Below the pieces are notes generated by a model. That model had not been told where the DNA came from. It made no database searches and worked only from the letters and a program-made list of their open reading frames with translations. From NCBI GenBank assembly GCA_019114265.1, contig DXFV01000033.1, positions 124,001 through 188,000 of the forward strand: a stretch of DNA of 64,000 nucleotides, read 5' to 3'. The position numbers and the translations under genes were made by a program. This document shows, piece after piece, positions 48,562 through 56,799 of this stretch. The DNA comes from Anaerofilum faecale (GTDB taxonomy: Bacteria > Bacillota > Clostridia > Oscillospirales > Ruminococcaceae). Each line of letters begins with the position of its first letter. The first letter of the stretch is position 1.

Positions 48562-49950
48562 ATGTCACGTTTTTTCCATTCCCGCTTGCCGGGCAAACGG
48601 GATCTTGCGGCGGTGTGTCTTGCGGCACTGGCTGCCTTTTTGCTGTGGAACCACCCCGATATTCAGGAGACCGCGCTGCACACCCGCATTTTTCTGGACG
48701 ACCTCTTCAGCGGACGCTTTTTCCAGTTCTATGAAGACTCGATGGCCATGAAAACGGTGTATGGCTATGCCAACGCCGCCCATTATCACATTGTCTTCTA
48801 TCTTGTCTGCGCAATCTGGGACCTGCCGGTCTATCTGGCGCAAAAGCTGCTGGGCGAAAATGATTTCGTCTTTATGCTGTGGACAAAAGCGCTGGGCGTC
48901 ACCGCCTTTGCGCTGTGCGGCTTTGCCTTCAAGCGGCTGGCCGCGCGGTATCTGCCCGACACCCGCAAAGCCTGGACGCCGTGGCTGATCTGGCTGTGCC
49001 CGGCCGCCTTTTTCGGGGTTCTGTGCATGGGGCAGTACGACAGCCTGTGCATCCTGGTCATCCTGCTGGCGCTGCCCTATTGGCTGGACGGCGACCTTCT
49101 GCGCTTTGCGCTGGTGATGGGCCTGGCGATGGTGTTCAAGATGTTTGCGCTGTTTCTGATCGTGCCGCTGGTGCTGCTGCGCGAAAAGCGTCTGCTGCGT
49201 GCGGCAGGGTATATCGCGCTGTCGCTGTGGCTGTATCTTCCGGGGCTGCTTCTCTTCCGCGGACGGGACGGCGACGCAGGTTTTTTCAACGGCCTCATTG
49301 CCGACCGCCTGTTCACCGGCACGCTGCCGGCTGTGGGCGACCCGTCTGTGGTTCTCACCGGGCTGGCGCTGCTGTTTGTGGGGTGCTGGTGTGCCCGGCT
49401 GTCGGTGCAGCGGATGCAGCAGGTGATGCCCTGGCTGTGCGCGGCGGTGTTTGGATGGCTGTTTTTGTTTGTGCAGTGGCATCCGCAGTGGCTCATTCTG
49501 CTGCTGCCGTTCCTGCTTCTCACCGCCCTGCAGGCGAAAAACCAGACCCTCTGGTGGTGGATGCAGCTGATCGTGAACTGCGGGTTCTTCGTCCTGATCG
49601 CCTACCAGTATCCCGGCCAGCTCGAGAGCAATCTGTTCGATCTGGGCCTTCTGGGCCAGTTCGGGCTGCTGGTCTCGGCCCAGCCGGTCGTCCGCACCAG
49701 CACCATCTACTTCGATCTGATCCCGTATCTGTCTCAGCTGGCGCCGGTGGCCTTCTGTGCGCCGATCCTGGCGGCGATCATCGGCCAGTTCCCCACCATA
49801 AAAGGCCAGCTTGCCGACCGCCTGGGCGGCGGCCACCTCGCACGTCCGCCGATGCAGATCCCGGTATACGGGATTTTTGCCGCCAGCTTCGGCGTCTTGT
49901 GGCTGGCGCCGGTCCTGTTTGGCTGGTGCAAAACGATGGGCCTGCTGTGA
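48562..49950 (+). CDS. Polytopic GT-C-like glycosyltransferase
   Basis: A 462-residue protein of about ten membrane helices. An early extracellular loop (RIFLDDLFSGRFFQFYEDS), AHYHIVFYLVCA, and the loop CPAAFFGVLCMGQYDSLCIL resemble mannosyltransferase-type GT-C enzymes (GT87/DUF2029-like), where the GQYD segment lies in the conserved helix-loop. Donor would be a polyprenyl-phosphate sugar. No glycan cluster adjoins. AGGAGGAG precedes the ATG. It ends three bases before the convergent phosphoesterase. Confidence 0.75.
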   Translation: MSRFFHSRLPGKRDLAAVCLAALAAFLLWNHPDIQETALHTRIFLDDLFSGRFFQFYEDSMAMKTVYGYANAAHYHIVFYLVCAIWDLPVYLAQKLLGENDFVFMLWTKALGVTAFALCGFAFKRLAARYLPDTRKAWTPWLIWLCPAAFFGVLCMGQYDSLCILVILLALPYWLDGDLLRFALVMGLAMVFKMFALFLIVPLVLLREKRLLRAAGYIALSLWLYLPGLLLFRGRDGDAGFFNGLIADRLFTGTLPAVGDPSVVLTGLALLFVGCWCARLSVQRMQQVMPWLCAAVFGWLFLFVQWHPQWLILLLPFLLLTALQAKNQTLWWWMQLIVNCGFFVLIAYQYPGQLESNLFDLGLLGQFGLLVSAQPVVRTSTIYFDLIPYLSQLAPVAFCAPILAAIIGQFPTIKGQLADRLGGGHLARPPMQIPVYGIFAASFGVLWLAPVLFGWCKTMGLL

Positions 49951-49953
49951 CCA

Positions 49954-50742
49954 TCACAGCAGAACGATCTCGGGCGGTGCGGCCAGCCGCATCGGCGGGC
50001 CGGAGACCCCCAGCCCGCGGCTGACGAACAGCGCGGCGCGGTCTTTGCCCTGCGGCTGATACAGGCCGTAGGGGTAGTATTTGCCGCCCGGCGGCAGGAT
50101 CTGCCCAGTCAGCACCGGCAGACGGATCTGCCCGGCGTGGCTGTGGCCGGACAGCATCAGGTCGCACCGCCACAGCGGCAGATACCGCGCCTTGTCCGGC
50201 ATGTGGCACAGGCAGATGCGGTAGGCGCTGGAGTCCGTCCGGCGCAGTGCGTCGCCGTGGGTGTAGGGGGCCAGCCCGCAGATCTCCAGCCCCGGCAGCG
50301 GCTGCGCCGTCTGTTCCCACAGCACGGTGAAGCCGCCCGCCTTCAGCAGACGGTAAAATTCCGGCAGGCTGTTGTGCCGCACATCGTGGTTGCCGGCCAC
50401 CGCGTACTTTCCCAGCGGGGCCTCAATGCGCCGCAGCTGGGCGGCGATCCAGTCAAAATCCAGCACCGGCCGGTCGGTGGGCAGCTTGGCGAAGAAGTCG
50501 CCGCCGAACAGCACCAGCTGGGGATGCAGGCGGTTGATGGCGTCCACAATCGGCTCCAGATGGGCAGGGGAGTATTTCCGGCCGATGTGCAGGTCGGAGA
50601 AAAACACGGTCCGCACCGGCACCGGCCGGGGAAGGGAAGGGCGTGTGACGGTGAGGCGGTTGGGCTCCACCAGCGCCGCATAGCCGGCGACGGCGATGCC
50701 GGCGGCGCACAGCCCGGCAGCGGAAACAAGTAAACGGCTCAT
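49954..50742 (-). CDS. YkuE-like membrane-anchored metallophosphoesterase
   Basis: A 262-residue enzyme with an N-terminal signal anchor (LLVSAAGLCAAGIAVAGYAAL) and the dinuclear metal motifs FFSDLHIG, FGGDFF, AGNHDVRH and SGHSHAGQIRLP. The end SRGLGVSGPPMRLAAPPEIVLL (cited by its ends) is typical of YkuE-type phosphoesterases of the cell surface. Substrate unknown; lipid-linked pyrophosphates are one possibility. Tail to tail with the GT-C-like gene. Confidence 0.9.
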   Translation of the reverse strand: MSRLLVSAAGLCAAGIAVAGYAALVEPNRLTVTRPSLPRPVPVRTVFFSDLHIGRKYSPAHLEPIVDAINRLHPQLVLFGGDFFAKLPTDRPVLDFDWIAAQLRRIEAPLGKYAVAGNHDVRHNSLPEFYRLLKAGGFTVLWEQTAQPLPGLEICGLAPYTHGDALRRTDSSAYRICLCHMPDKARYLPLWRCDLMLSGHSHAGQIRLPVLTGQILPPGGKYYPYGLYQPQGKDRAALFVSRGLGVSGPPMRLAAPPEIVLL

Positions 50743-50783
50743 GAAAGGCTCCTTTCCAGCAGATCAGAAGTGAGGTGTGAAAT

Positions 50784-51242
50784 ATGGATTTTTGTGTTGT
50801 TGAAACGCCGGTCGGCTTTCTGCGCATGGAGGCGGACGGCTCGGCGCTCACCCGGGTGGAGTTCTGCGCCGGCCCGTGCGCCGCGCCGCAAAGCGACCTT
50901 CTCCGCCGCGCGGCGCAGCAGCTGGCGGAGTACTTTTCCGGTGCCCGGCGCACCTTTTCGATCCCCCTCGCGCCCCGGGGCACGCCCTTTCAGCGTGCGG
51001 TGTGGAGCGCCCTGTGCGATATCCCCTATGGGCAAACCCGCAGCTATGGGCAGATCGCGGCGTCGGTGGGGAATCCGCGCGCAGCGCGTGCGGTGGGGAT
51101 GGCCTGCAACCGCAATCCCATCGGCATCCTCATCCCCTGTCATCGGGTGCTGGGGGCGAACGGCGCGCTGACAGGCTATGCCGGAGGCATGGACAAAAAA
51201 GCCGCGCTCCTGGCGCTGGAACGGGAAACCCCGGATACATGA
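50784..51242 (+). CDS. ogt: Methylated-DNA-protein-cysteine methyltransferase
   Basis: Suicide repair of O6-alkylguanine. The 152-residue product has GTPFQRAVWSALCDIPYGQTRSYG (given as ends GTPFQRAVW and PYGQTRSY), ACNRNPIGILIPCHRV with the alkyl-acceptor cysteine in PCHR, and GALTGYAGG. No Ada-type regulatory domain. It is divergent from the phosphoesterase with only 41 bases between. Confidence 0.95.
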   Translation: MDFCVVETPVGFLRMEADGSALTRVEFCAGPCAAPQSDLLRRAAQQLAEYFSGARRTFSIPLAPRGTPFQRAVWSALCDIPYGQTRSYGQIAASVGNPRAARAVGMACNRNPIGILIPCHRVLGANGALTGYAGGMDKKAALLALERETPDT

Positions 51243-51296
51243 TACCACATCCGGCGGCCGGACGCCCACTTTTTTTCCGAAGTTTTCCAAAATTCG

Positions 51297-51325
51297 TTTA
51301 TTTTTTTTCGCAAAAATACTATAAT
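51297..51325 (+). promoter_or_regulatory. Promoter of murC
   Basis: Perfect TATAAT at 51320-51325 with a weak TTTATT at 51297-51302; AT-rich surroundings. Confidence 0.55.
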
Positions 51326-51402
51326 AAATATCGACATAGAAATTTTGCCCATGTTCGGCGGGCTGCATGCGGCCAGCGCAGGGGCATCCAGAGGTGAACA
51401 GA

Positions 51403-52770
51403 ATGAACAATTTCAATTCAGACCTGCTGGCAGGCAAGCATCGTCTGCATTTTATCGGCATCGGCGGCAGCGGCATGTATCCGCTGGTGCAGATCCTGGC
51501 CGCGCGCGGCTATGAGATCTCCGGTTCGGACGTGAACGAAGGCAGCATCCTCGACGCCGAGCGCGCGATGGGCATCCAGGTGTATATGGGGCAGAGGGCG
51601 GAGAACGTCGCCGGGGCCGATCTGGTTATCTATTCGGCTGCGATCCACCCCGACAACCCCGAGCTGGCCGCCGCGGTGCAGCAGGGCATTCCCACCGCCG
51701 AGCGCAGCGTGCTGCTGGGCTACGTGGCGCAGCTGTATCCCAATCCCATCTGCATAGCGGGCACCCACGGCAAAACCACCGTCACCGCGATGATGACGCA
51801 GGTGTTCGAGATGGCGGGCAAAGATCCCGCGGCGGTGATCGGCGGCAAGCTGCCTCTGATCGACGGCTACGGCAAAAGCGGGAAGGGCCGCGAGATCATC
51901 ATTGAGGCCTGCGAGTATGCCCGCACCTTCCTGCATCTGGCTCCCTCCATTTCGGTGCTGCTGAACATCGACGCCGACCATCTGGAGTACTACGGCAGCA
52001 TGGAGAACCTGAAGGATGCGTTCCGCAGATTCTGTCTGCTCACCACCGATACCATCGTGGCCAATACGGACGACGCCAATACCTACGACGTGGTCAAAAC
52101 GCTCGACCGCCATGTGCGCACCATCGGCATCCAATGTCCGGCCGACTTCACCGCCCGGAATATCTGCGAATACAAACCCGGTTTCTACAGCTTCGACGTG
52201 ATGGAGCTCACCCGGGAGTATGCGCACATCCAGCTGAGCGTGCCCGGATACCATCATATTTACAACGCGCTGGCGGTATGCGCGGTGGCGCGTCTGTGCC
52301 GGCTGTCGGGCGATGAGGTGGCCCGCGGCATCCAGGCGTTCACCGGTGCGGGGCGCCGCTTCGAGATCATGGGCGAGGTGAACGGCATCACCATCGCGGA
52401 CGACTATGCGCATCATCCCACCGAGCTGAGAGCCACCCTCACCACCGCCAAGGAGCTGGGCTTCAAGGAGGTGTGGGCCGTTTTCCAGCCCTACACCTTC
52501 AGCCGCACCGAGATGCTGCTGGACGAATTTGCCGAGGTTCTGCCGATCGCCGACCACGTGGTGGTCACCAGGATCATGGGCGGGCGCGAGAAAGAGGAGG
52601 ACTACACCGTCAAGGCCGAGGACCTGACGGCAAAAATGCCGGGCAGCGTCTGCGTGCAGACCTTCGAGGAGGTCAAGGAGTATATCCTGTCCCATGCACA
52701 GCCCGGCGATCTGGTGCTGACGCTGGGCTGCGGGGATCTCTACAAAGCGGCCAAAATGATGCTGGAGTAA
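51403..52770 (+). CDS. murC: UDP-N-acetylmuramate-L-alanine ligase MurC
   Basis: First amino-acid addition in peptidoglycan precursor synthesis. The 455-residue product has HFIGIGGSGMYPL, the ATP site IAGTHGKTTVTAM, NIDADHLEYYG, GRRFEIMGEVNG and DDYAHHPTELRAT. ATG at 51403 matches the family N-terminus and follows AGAGGTGAACAGA. It stands alone 34 kb from the dcw cluster with its own promoter. Confidence 0.97.
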   Translation: MNNFNSDLLAGKHRLHFIGIGGSGMYPLVQILAARGYEISGSDVNEGSILDAERAMGIQVYMGQRAENVAGADLVIYSAAIHPDNPELAAAVQQGIPTAERSVLLGYVAQLYPNPICIAGTHGKTTVTAMMTQVFEMAGKDPAAVIGGKLPLIDGYGKSGKGREIIIEACEYARTFLHLAPSISVLLNIDADHLEYYGSMENLKDAFRRFCLLTTDTIVANTDDANTYDVVKTLDRHVRTIGIQCPADFTARNICEYKPGFYSFDVMELTREYAHIQLSVPGYHHIYNALAVCAVARLCRLSGDEVARGIQAFTGAGRRFEIMGEVNGITIADDYAHHPTELRATLTTAKELGFKEVWAVFQPYTFSRTEMLLDEFAEVLPIADHVVVTRIMGGREKEEDYTVKAEDLTAKMPGSVCVQTFEEVKEYILSHAQPGDLVLTLGCGDLYKAAKMMLE

Positions 52771-52809
52771 AACTGTGTCCACAGTCTGCACCGGACAGAT
52801 TTTCTAAAC

Positions 52810-52848
52810 AAAAAACGGAGGCCGCCGCCCTTTTGGACGACGGCCTTC
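52810..52848 (-). terminator. Minus-strand terminator downstream of the helicase gene
   Basis: Minus-strand RNA pairs GAAGGCCGTCGTCC with GGCGGCGGCCTCC using G-U pairs, then GTTTTTTG. The plus strand lacks a T run. Confidence 0.65.
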
Positions 52849-52865
52849 ACTTATCAAAAAACAGC

Positions 52866-52908
52866 GGTCTGTGTGGAGCGAACGCCTTCCCCTGGCGGGG
52901 CGGATGCG
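52866..52908 (+). repeat. Intergenic repeat element, copy 2
   Basis: GGTCTG then GCCTTCCCCTGGC and GGGCGGATGCG; related to the block at 20201-20246. Both copies are untranslated. Confidence 0.4.
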
Positions 52909-53336
52909 GTGGTATCCGTTTTTACGGCAAAGAAATTCTTTGCCGTCCGATACAGATCCCCAATCTCGGCCCCGACATACTGAAAATTTGTTGCGGCAGA
53001 TTTTGCACAATGCTGGAGCCGGAACAGCAACCCAGCAGCGCCCCAACGGCTATGGTTTGTGAAGGCTAAAGCAGAACTTTGGTATTCGTTTTTGCTGAAA
53101 AGCGAAAAACAGTTGCCTGCGCTTTGTATCCTGGTTATGGCCGAGGAAAAACCGGTGGGTCGGATTGGTACAAAAGCCCCCAAAACAGGTACAAACCGGT
53201 GGTTCAAAAATGCCACGAACACCCACCGATTTTTTTCGCTGTTTAGAATGACAAGCATCTCTCGCACAATCACCACCCGGTTTTGACCAGCAGACGTACC
53301 GCATGCCAGTCAATTATTCTTTGCAGCACGTTCAGA

Positions 53337-56300
53337 CTACCCTGCATGAAAATACCGAATCAAAATCTGTTTGATATAGTGGTATCGGCGAATGTAGGTA
53401 GGGTCCACCCGGATGAGTTCAAAGCCATGTTCCTGGCAGAGACGAAGCTTTTCATTTTCTCTTTGCTGTCCGGCAGAATCGGTGTGGCGTTCGTGGCCAT
53501 CCAGTTCTATGGCAAGGATGGGAACCGACCGCCGCCCGTCGCGCTTGTACACCACGAAATCGAAGCGTCTGCTGCCGAAAAGGTCCGCATCCAGTTGTGT
53601 TTCACCAAACAAATCCTGTATATTCACCCTGTGCCGCACAATACAGCGGCTGCCGGAAAGGAACACGTTGTCCAATGCGTGATTCAGATTTTCCAGAAAA
53701 GCCGTTTCAGTTGCCGTGCTATATGGCTGGATCCCCAGTGCACGCGAAGCGGCCGGCTTTTCCGACACCTGGGATGTACCATTGCTGCGCACATATTGCA
53801 CAAGCTCGTAGATGTCGTCATCGTCGCTGCCAGCGTGCAGCCGTTCCAGCTGATGCCAGTTGGAAAGAACGATCAGCTGCTGTTTCGCGCGCGAAGTGGC
53901 CACGTTGATCAGTTCCTTATTGTTTTTCAGCCAATCGTAGGTGGCCGGTTGTGTCTGTTCGGTGAGTGCGAGCGAAAAGATAACCACATCTTTTTCGTCT
54001 CCTTGAAATGCATGTACGGTACCGCAGCTGGCATTGGTATGCTCCTGTGCGGTCAGCATCCGGTGGATCTGCTCCCGCTGATTTGCAAACGGTGTGATGA
54101 TACCCACCGATGTTTCGGGGTGCTTGCTGAGATATCGGTCGATGAGATCGACCTCGGCAGGCGCCGTATTTTTTTGCGTAGAGACATCGTTGGGAACGTC
54201 CACATACACCAGTGGGGGATTGTCACTGCGCTGGCTGTCCACGAGCAGACGATGATTGTAATATTTTTTGTTATTGAACTGGATGATACGGGGGTCACAG
54301 CGATAGTGATGCCGCAGAAGCACCTCGTCACTCACTGCGTCACAGGCCAGGAAACATTTGTATATCGAGTTTTTGATATAGTCGTATTCCTCGCCTACGC
54401 GATAGCGCTGGCGCAGGATCTGGTTGTCTTCCGGTGCCAGTTGGATCACCGGCTGCAATTGCTGGGGGTCGCCCACAAGCATCAGAGAAAAACCGCGCAG
54501 GATGGGCACCAGGGAAACAGCGGTGTTGCACTGGCTGGCTTCGTCCATGATCACCATGTCAAATACCGGTTCCGGGGTCCCCAGCTTTTGTGCGGAAATG
54601 CAGGTGGTGGCCACAAAGGGGAAAATCTTCAGGAATTTTTTCAGGTTTTCCGGGTTTGAGAGATAATTGTTGAACGCTGCGATCCGGGCCCGCGGCGAAC
54701 CATCGCTGTACAGAATGGATTTCAACTCTTTGTTTTTTGGCTCGTCCAGACGCCGGATGTACCGGACAGAGGTGTAGTACAGATATTTTCGGAAATCCTC
54801 TTCGCTCCGGTCCAGAAGGGCAAGCGCATCTTCTGTGCGTACCGTGCCTTTGCGTGCAAGTTCCGTCTCCACCTGCGGCAACTGTCCCGCCTGTAATTCA
54901 TATTGGAAGTTCATATGTGCGCGAGCATCCAGCAGCCGCTGGATCGTTTCACGCCGTTCGGTCAGGTCCAGAATTTCCTCATAGCGTTCCAGCAGCGCAG
55001 TCAGGCGTTTGGCACGCGCAGCGCGCTGTGCGTGGTTGTTGTCCAGCGTTTTTTCAAATACAGCCACTTCTTTGCAGCTCTCGTATAATTCGAGAATGCT
55101 GTCCAGCGCCTTTTCCACACAGGCGTTGCTGCCAAGCCGCACGATGGGGAAAGGGATTTTCTTTCCGCGATATTGCAGGCCCTGCAGCTTTTCCACCACA
55201 CCGTCGATGGGATGATTGTTGTAGGAGGCGAACAGAACGGTGCGCTCGTTGAAAAAGGCGGTGGTCATCGTGTTGACGATGGTGCTGGTCTTGCCGGTGC
55301 CCGGAGGCCCTTGTACATAGGTCAGAGGATAACGCATTGCATTGTTGATCGCCAGAAGCTGGTCGAGGTTTACCCGATTGTCTGCCAGTGCCAGCGGGAA
55401 CGATTTTCTGCGGCGAGGCCGGGTGGTCATCTCTCCAAAAAATGCGCGAATGGGGGCGGTGAGTTCCTCTTTTTCCGGGGACTGGAACATTTTCAGGATT
55501 CCGCGATACTGATATTCCAGATCCACCAGATTGTTGCGCGAGATCGACACCAGATATGGCATGTCGTTCACACCATATCGCCGGAAGCTGTGCTGCGTGA
55601 TGCAGTCCTTGATTCGCTCTGCGTTGTGGTTGAAGTTATCCAAGAGACAGTAGTTTTCGGCGTCCAGAAATTGGTGTGCGCTCACCTTCATTCCATCCAG
55701 TGTGAATTCCCGGCAGACGACCGGCTCGTTGCGGGCACGCAGACAGCGGCCGACAATATCCAGAAAGAGAGGCCGATACGCCAGCAGATACAACCCGCGT
55801 TCGGTGTTTACACTCAGCAGATTCAGCCCCAGCTCCTGCATCTGTACGCGCTGTTTTTCTTCCTGGGCAGCATCACGCTGGAATTGCTGCACGATCTGTG
55901 CGAATTGCGTTTCGCTTAATTTTAACGTTCCTTCGGAAAAGCTGTCGGCATCCAGCTGATGGATCAGTGCGTATTCGCTGTAGTAGGGAGTGCTGTCCAG
56001 CTTGCTGCAAAGGGTGAGATATTCCAGGATGCGCAGATTGACGGTGGTGCCGAATAAAGGCTCATATTTGCGGGGATGTTCCAGAATGTCCCGCGCCAAC
56101 TTGTCGTTCACCGGACACCACGAGCCGTCCAGCACTTGCGCAGAACGGATACCGCTGGCGTATATAATCAGCTCCTGCACCGTCAGCTTGCCCAGATGCA
56201 TTCCGTCCACCCGCATACGGCCGGTCTCGGCGCACAAGGATTTGACGGCGATCCAGTACCGTGTGATCTGGCCGCTTTGATTTTTATATTCTATACTTAG

Positions 56301-56369
56301 CCATTTTCCTTCATGTATGGCCTTGAAGATTGCTCTGCCCACCGTATACAGAACGCTGCCGCTTTCCAT
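53337..56369 (-). CDS. WYL-like / SF1 helicase / PD-(D/E)XK nuclease protein
   Basis: A 1010-residue protein. Residues 1-70 resemble a WYL ligand-sensing fold (AIHEGKWLSIEYKNQSGQ, RMRVDGMHLGKL). A central superfamily 1 (UPF1/DNA2-like) helicase has Walker A GPPGTGKT (354-361), DEAS (609-612), GDPQQLQP (633-640), RHHYRCDP (686-693), QGDEKDVVI (789-797) and ATSRAK (824-829). The last 130 residues look like a Vsr/DUF2726-type nuclease (RRFDFVVYKRDG with Asp937, AIELDGHERH with Glu955 and Asp957). Helicase-nuclease fusions with sensor domains are common in anti-phage systems. It is a single gene in AT-richer DNA. ATG at 56369 follows GGGAG. Confidence 0.82.
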   Translation of the reverse strand: MESGSVLYTVGRAIFKAIHEGKWLSIEYKNQSGQITRYWIAVKSLCAETGRMRVDGMHLGKLTVQELIIYASGIRSAQVLDGSWCPVNDKLARDILEHPRKYEPLFGTTVNLRILEYLTLCSKLDSTPYYSEYALIHQLDADSFSEGTLKLSETQFAQIVQQFQRDAAQEEKQRVQMQELGLNLLSVNTERGLYLLAYRPLFLDIVGRCLRARNEPVVCREFTLDGMKVSAHQFLDAENYCLLDNFNHNAERIKDCITQHSFRRYGVNDMPYLVSISRNNLVDLEYQYRGILKMFQSPEKEELTAPIRAFFGEMTTRPRRRKSFPLALADNRVNLDQLLAINNAMRYPLTYVQGPPGTGKTSTIVNTMTTAFFNERTVLFASYNNHPIDGVVEKLQGLQYRGKKIPFPIVRLGSNACVEKALDSILELYESCKEVAVFEKTLDNNHAQRAARAKRLTALLERYEEILDLTERRETIQRLLDARAHMNFQYELQAGQLPQVETELARKGTVRTEDALALLDRSEEDFRKYLYYTSVRYIRRLDEPKNKELKSILYSDGSPRARIAAFNNYLSNPENLKKFLKIFPFVATTCISAQKLGTPEPVFDMVIMDEASQCNTAVSLVPILRGFSLMLVGDPQQLQPVIQLAPEDNQILRQRYRVGEEYDYIKNSIYKCFLACDAVSDEVLLRHHYRCDPRIIQFNNKKYYNHRLLVDSQRSDNPPLVYVDVPNDVSTQKNTAPAEVDLIDRYLSKHPETSVGIITPFANQREQIHRMLTAQEHTNASCGTVHAFQGDEKDVVIFSLALTEQTQPATYDWLKNNKELINVATSRAKQQLIVLSNWHQLERLHAGSDDDDIYELVQYVRSNGTSQVSEKPAASRALGIQPYSTATETAFLENLNHALDNVFLSGSRCIVRHRVNIQDLFGETQLDADLFGSRRFDFVVYKRDGRRSVPILAIELDGHERHTDSAGQQRENEKLRLCQEHGFELIRVDPTYIRRYHYIKQILIRYFHAG

Positions 56370-56411
56370 CTGCCAGGTCTCCCTTTGAAAATTTTCTTTT
56401 ATCCTATTATA

Positions 56412-56440
56412 AGTATAAGAAAAATGGCAAAGTTTGGCAA
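56412..56440 (-). promoter_or_regulatory. Promoter of the helicase-nuclease gene
   Basis: Minus strand TTGCCA (56435-56440) and TATACT (56412-56417), 17-base spacer, about 43 bases before the ATG. Confidence 0.6.
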
Positions 56441-56657
56441 CTGCACGATGTATTTTGGTATAAATTGAAAAGATTGCTTGTCCATCGCTGTACATGCCCT
56501 GTGTAAAGCTGTCTTGCCAAGATTTGAATCATGGCATATAATAGTTTAAACAGTATTTTTTGTGGTAAAAAGGGTTAAGGAACAAATAAAAACTATGGAG
56601 ACGAGAATTCATGGAAACACCAGCATTTATGTTGATTATTTTCAAAATAAAAACTCC

Positions 56658-56686
56658 TTGACAAAAAATTTTGAATGCTTTAAAAT
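56658..56686 (+). promoter_or_regulatory. Promoter of the MATE operon
   Basis: Perfect TTGACA (56658-56663) and TAAAAT (56681-56686), 17-base spacer. Confidence 0.8.
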
Positions 56687-56725
56687 AAGCATCAGCTGGA
56701 GGGCGAATCATTCAGTAGAAATGAT

Positions 56726-56776
56726 AAGCTGGATAAAGGCACAGACTGAGATGTCTGTACTTTATCCAGCTTTTTT
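56726..56776 (+). promoter_or_regulatory. Attenuator-like terminator in the MATE leader
   Basis: AAGCTGGATAAAG (56726-56738) pairs with CTTTATCCAGCTT (56760-56772), with inner ACAGAC/GTCTGT, then TTTTTT. It lies between promoter and the MATE start. An earlier AGCTGGA at 56696-56702 duplicates the left arm and could compete, and ATCATT/AATGAT forms another stem before it. An open frame beginning ATGATAAGC (56721) reads through the hairpin. Confidence 0.7.
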
Positions 56777-56799
56777 GTTTTGGAGGAGGAATTGACAAA

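Larger units (their letters stand above)
52771..53336. other. Intergenic region between murC and the helicase gene
   Basis: No convincing gene. It contains a minus-strand terminator (52817-52848 stem, T run at 52810-52815), a repeat-like block at 52866-52908, and a pair of distant complementary arms at 53148-53160 and 53221-53233 (12 of 13) with A- and T-rich flanks. Short open frames here lack ribosome sites. Confidence 0.6.
56370..56799. other. AT-rich divergent region between helicase and MATE genes
   Basis: Contains the minus-strand helicase promoter, the plus-strand MATE promoter and attenuator-like leader. The 200 bases between hold no supported gene. Composition is clearly more AT-rich than the rest of the window. 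Confidence 0.7.

Noticed and set aside
53148..53233. Long-range hairpin as a terminator for murC
   Set aside because: The arms pair at 12 of 13 positions but are 60 bases apart with other pairings between; a weak and ambiguous terminator.
52854..53276. Open frames of 80-140 codons between murC and the helicase gene
   Set aside because: No ribosome sites, odd composition, and they cover repeat-like and terminator sequences.
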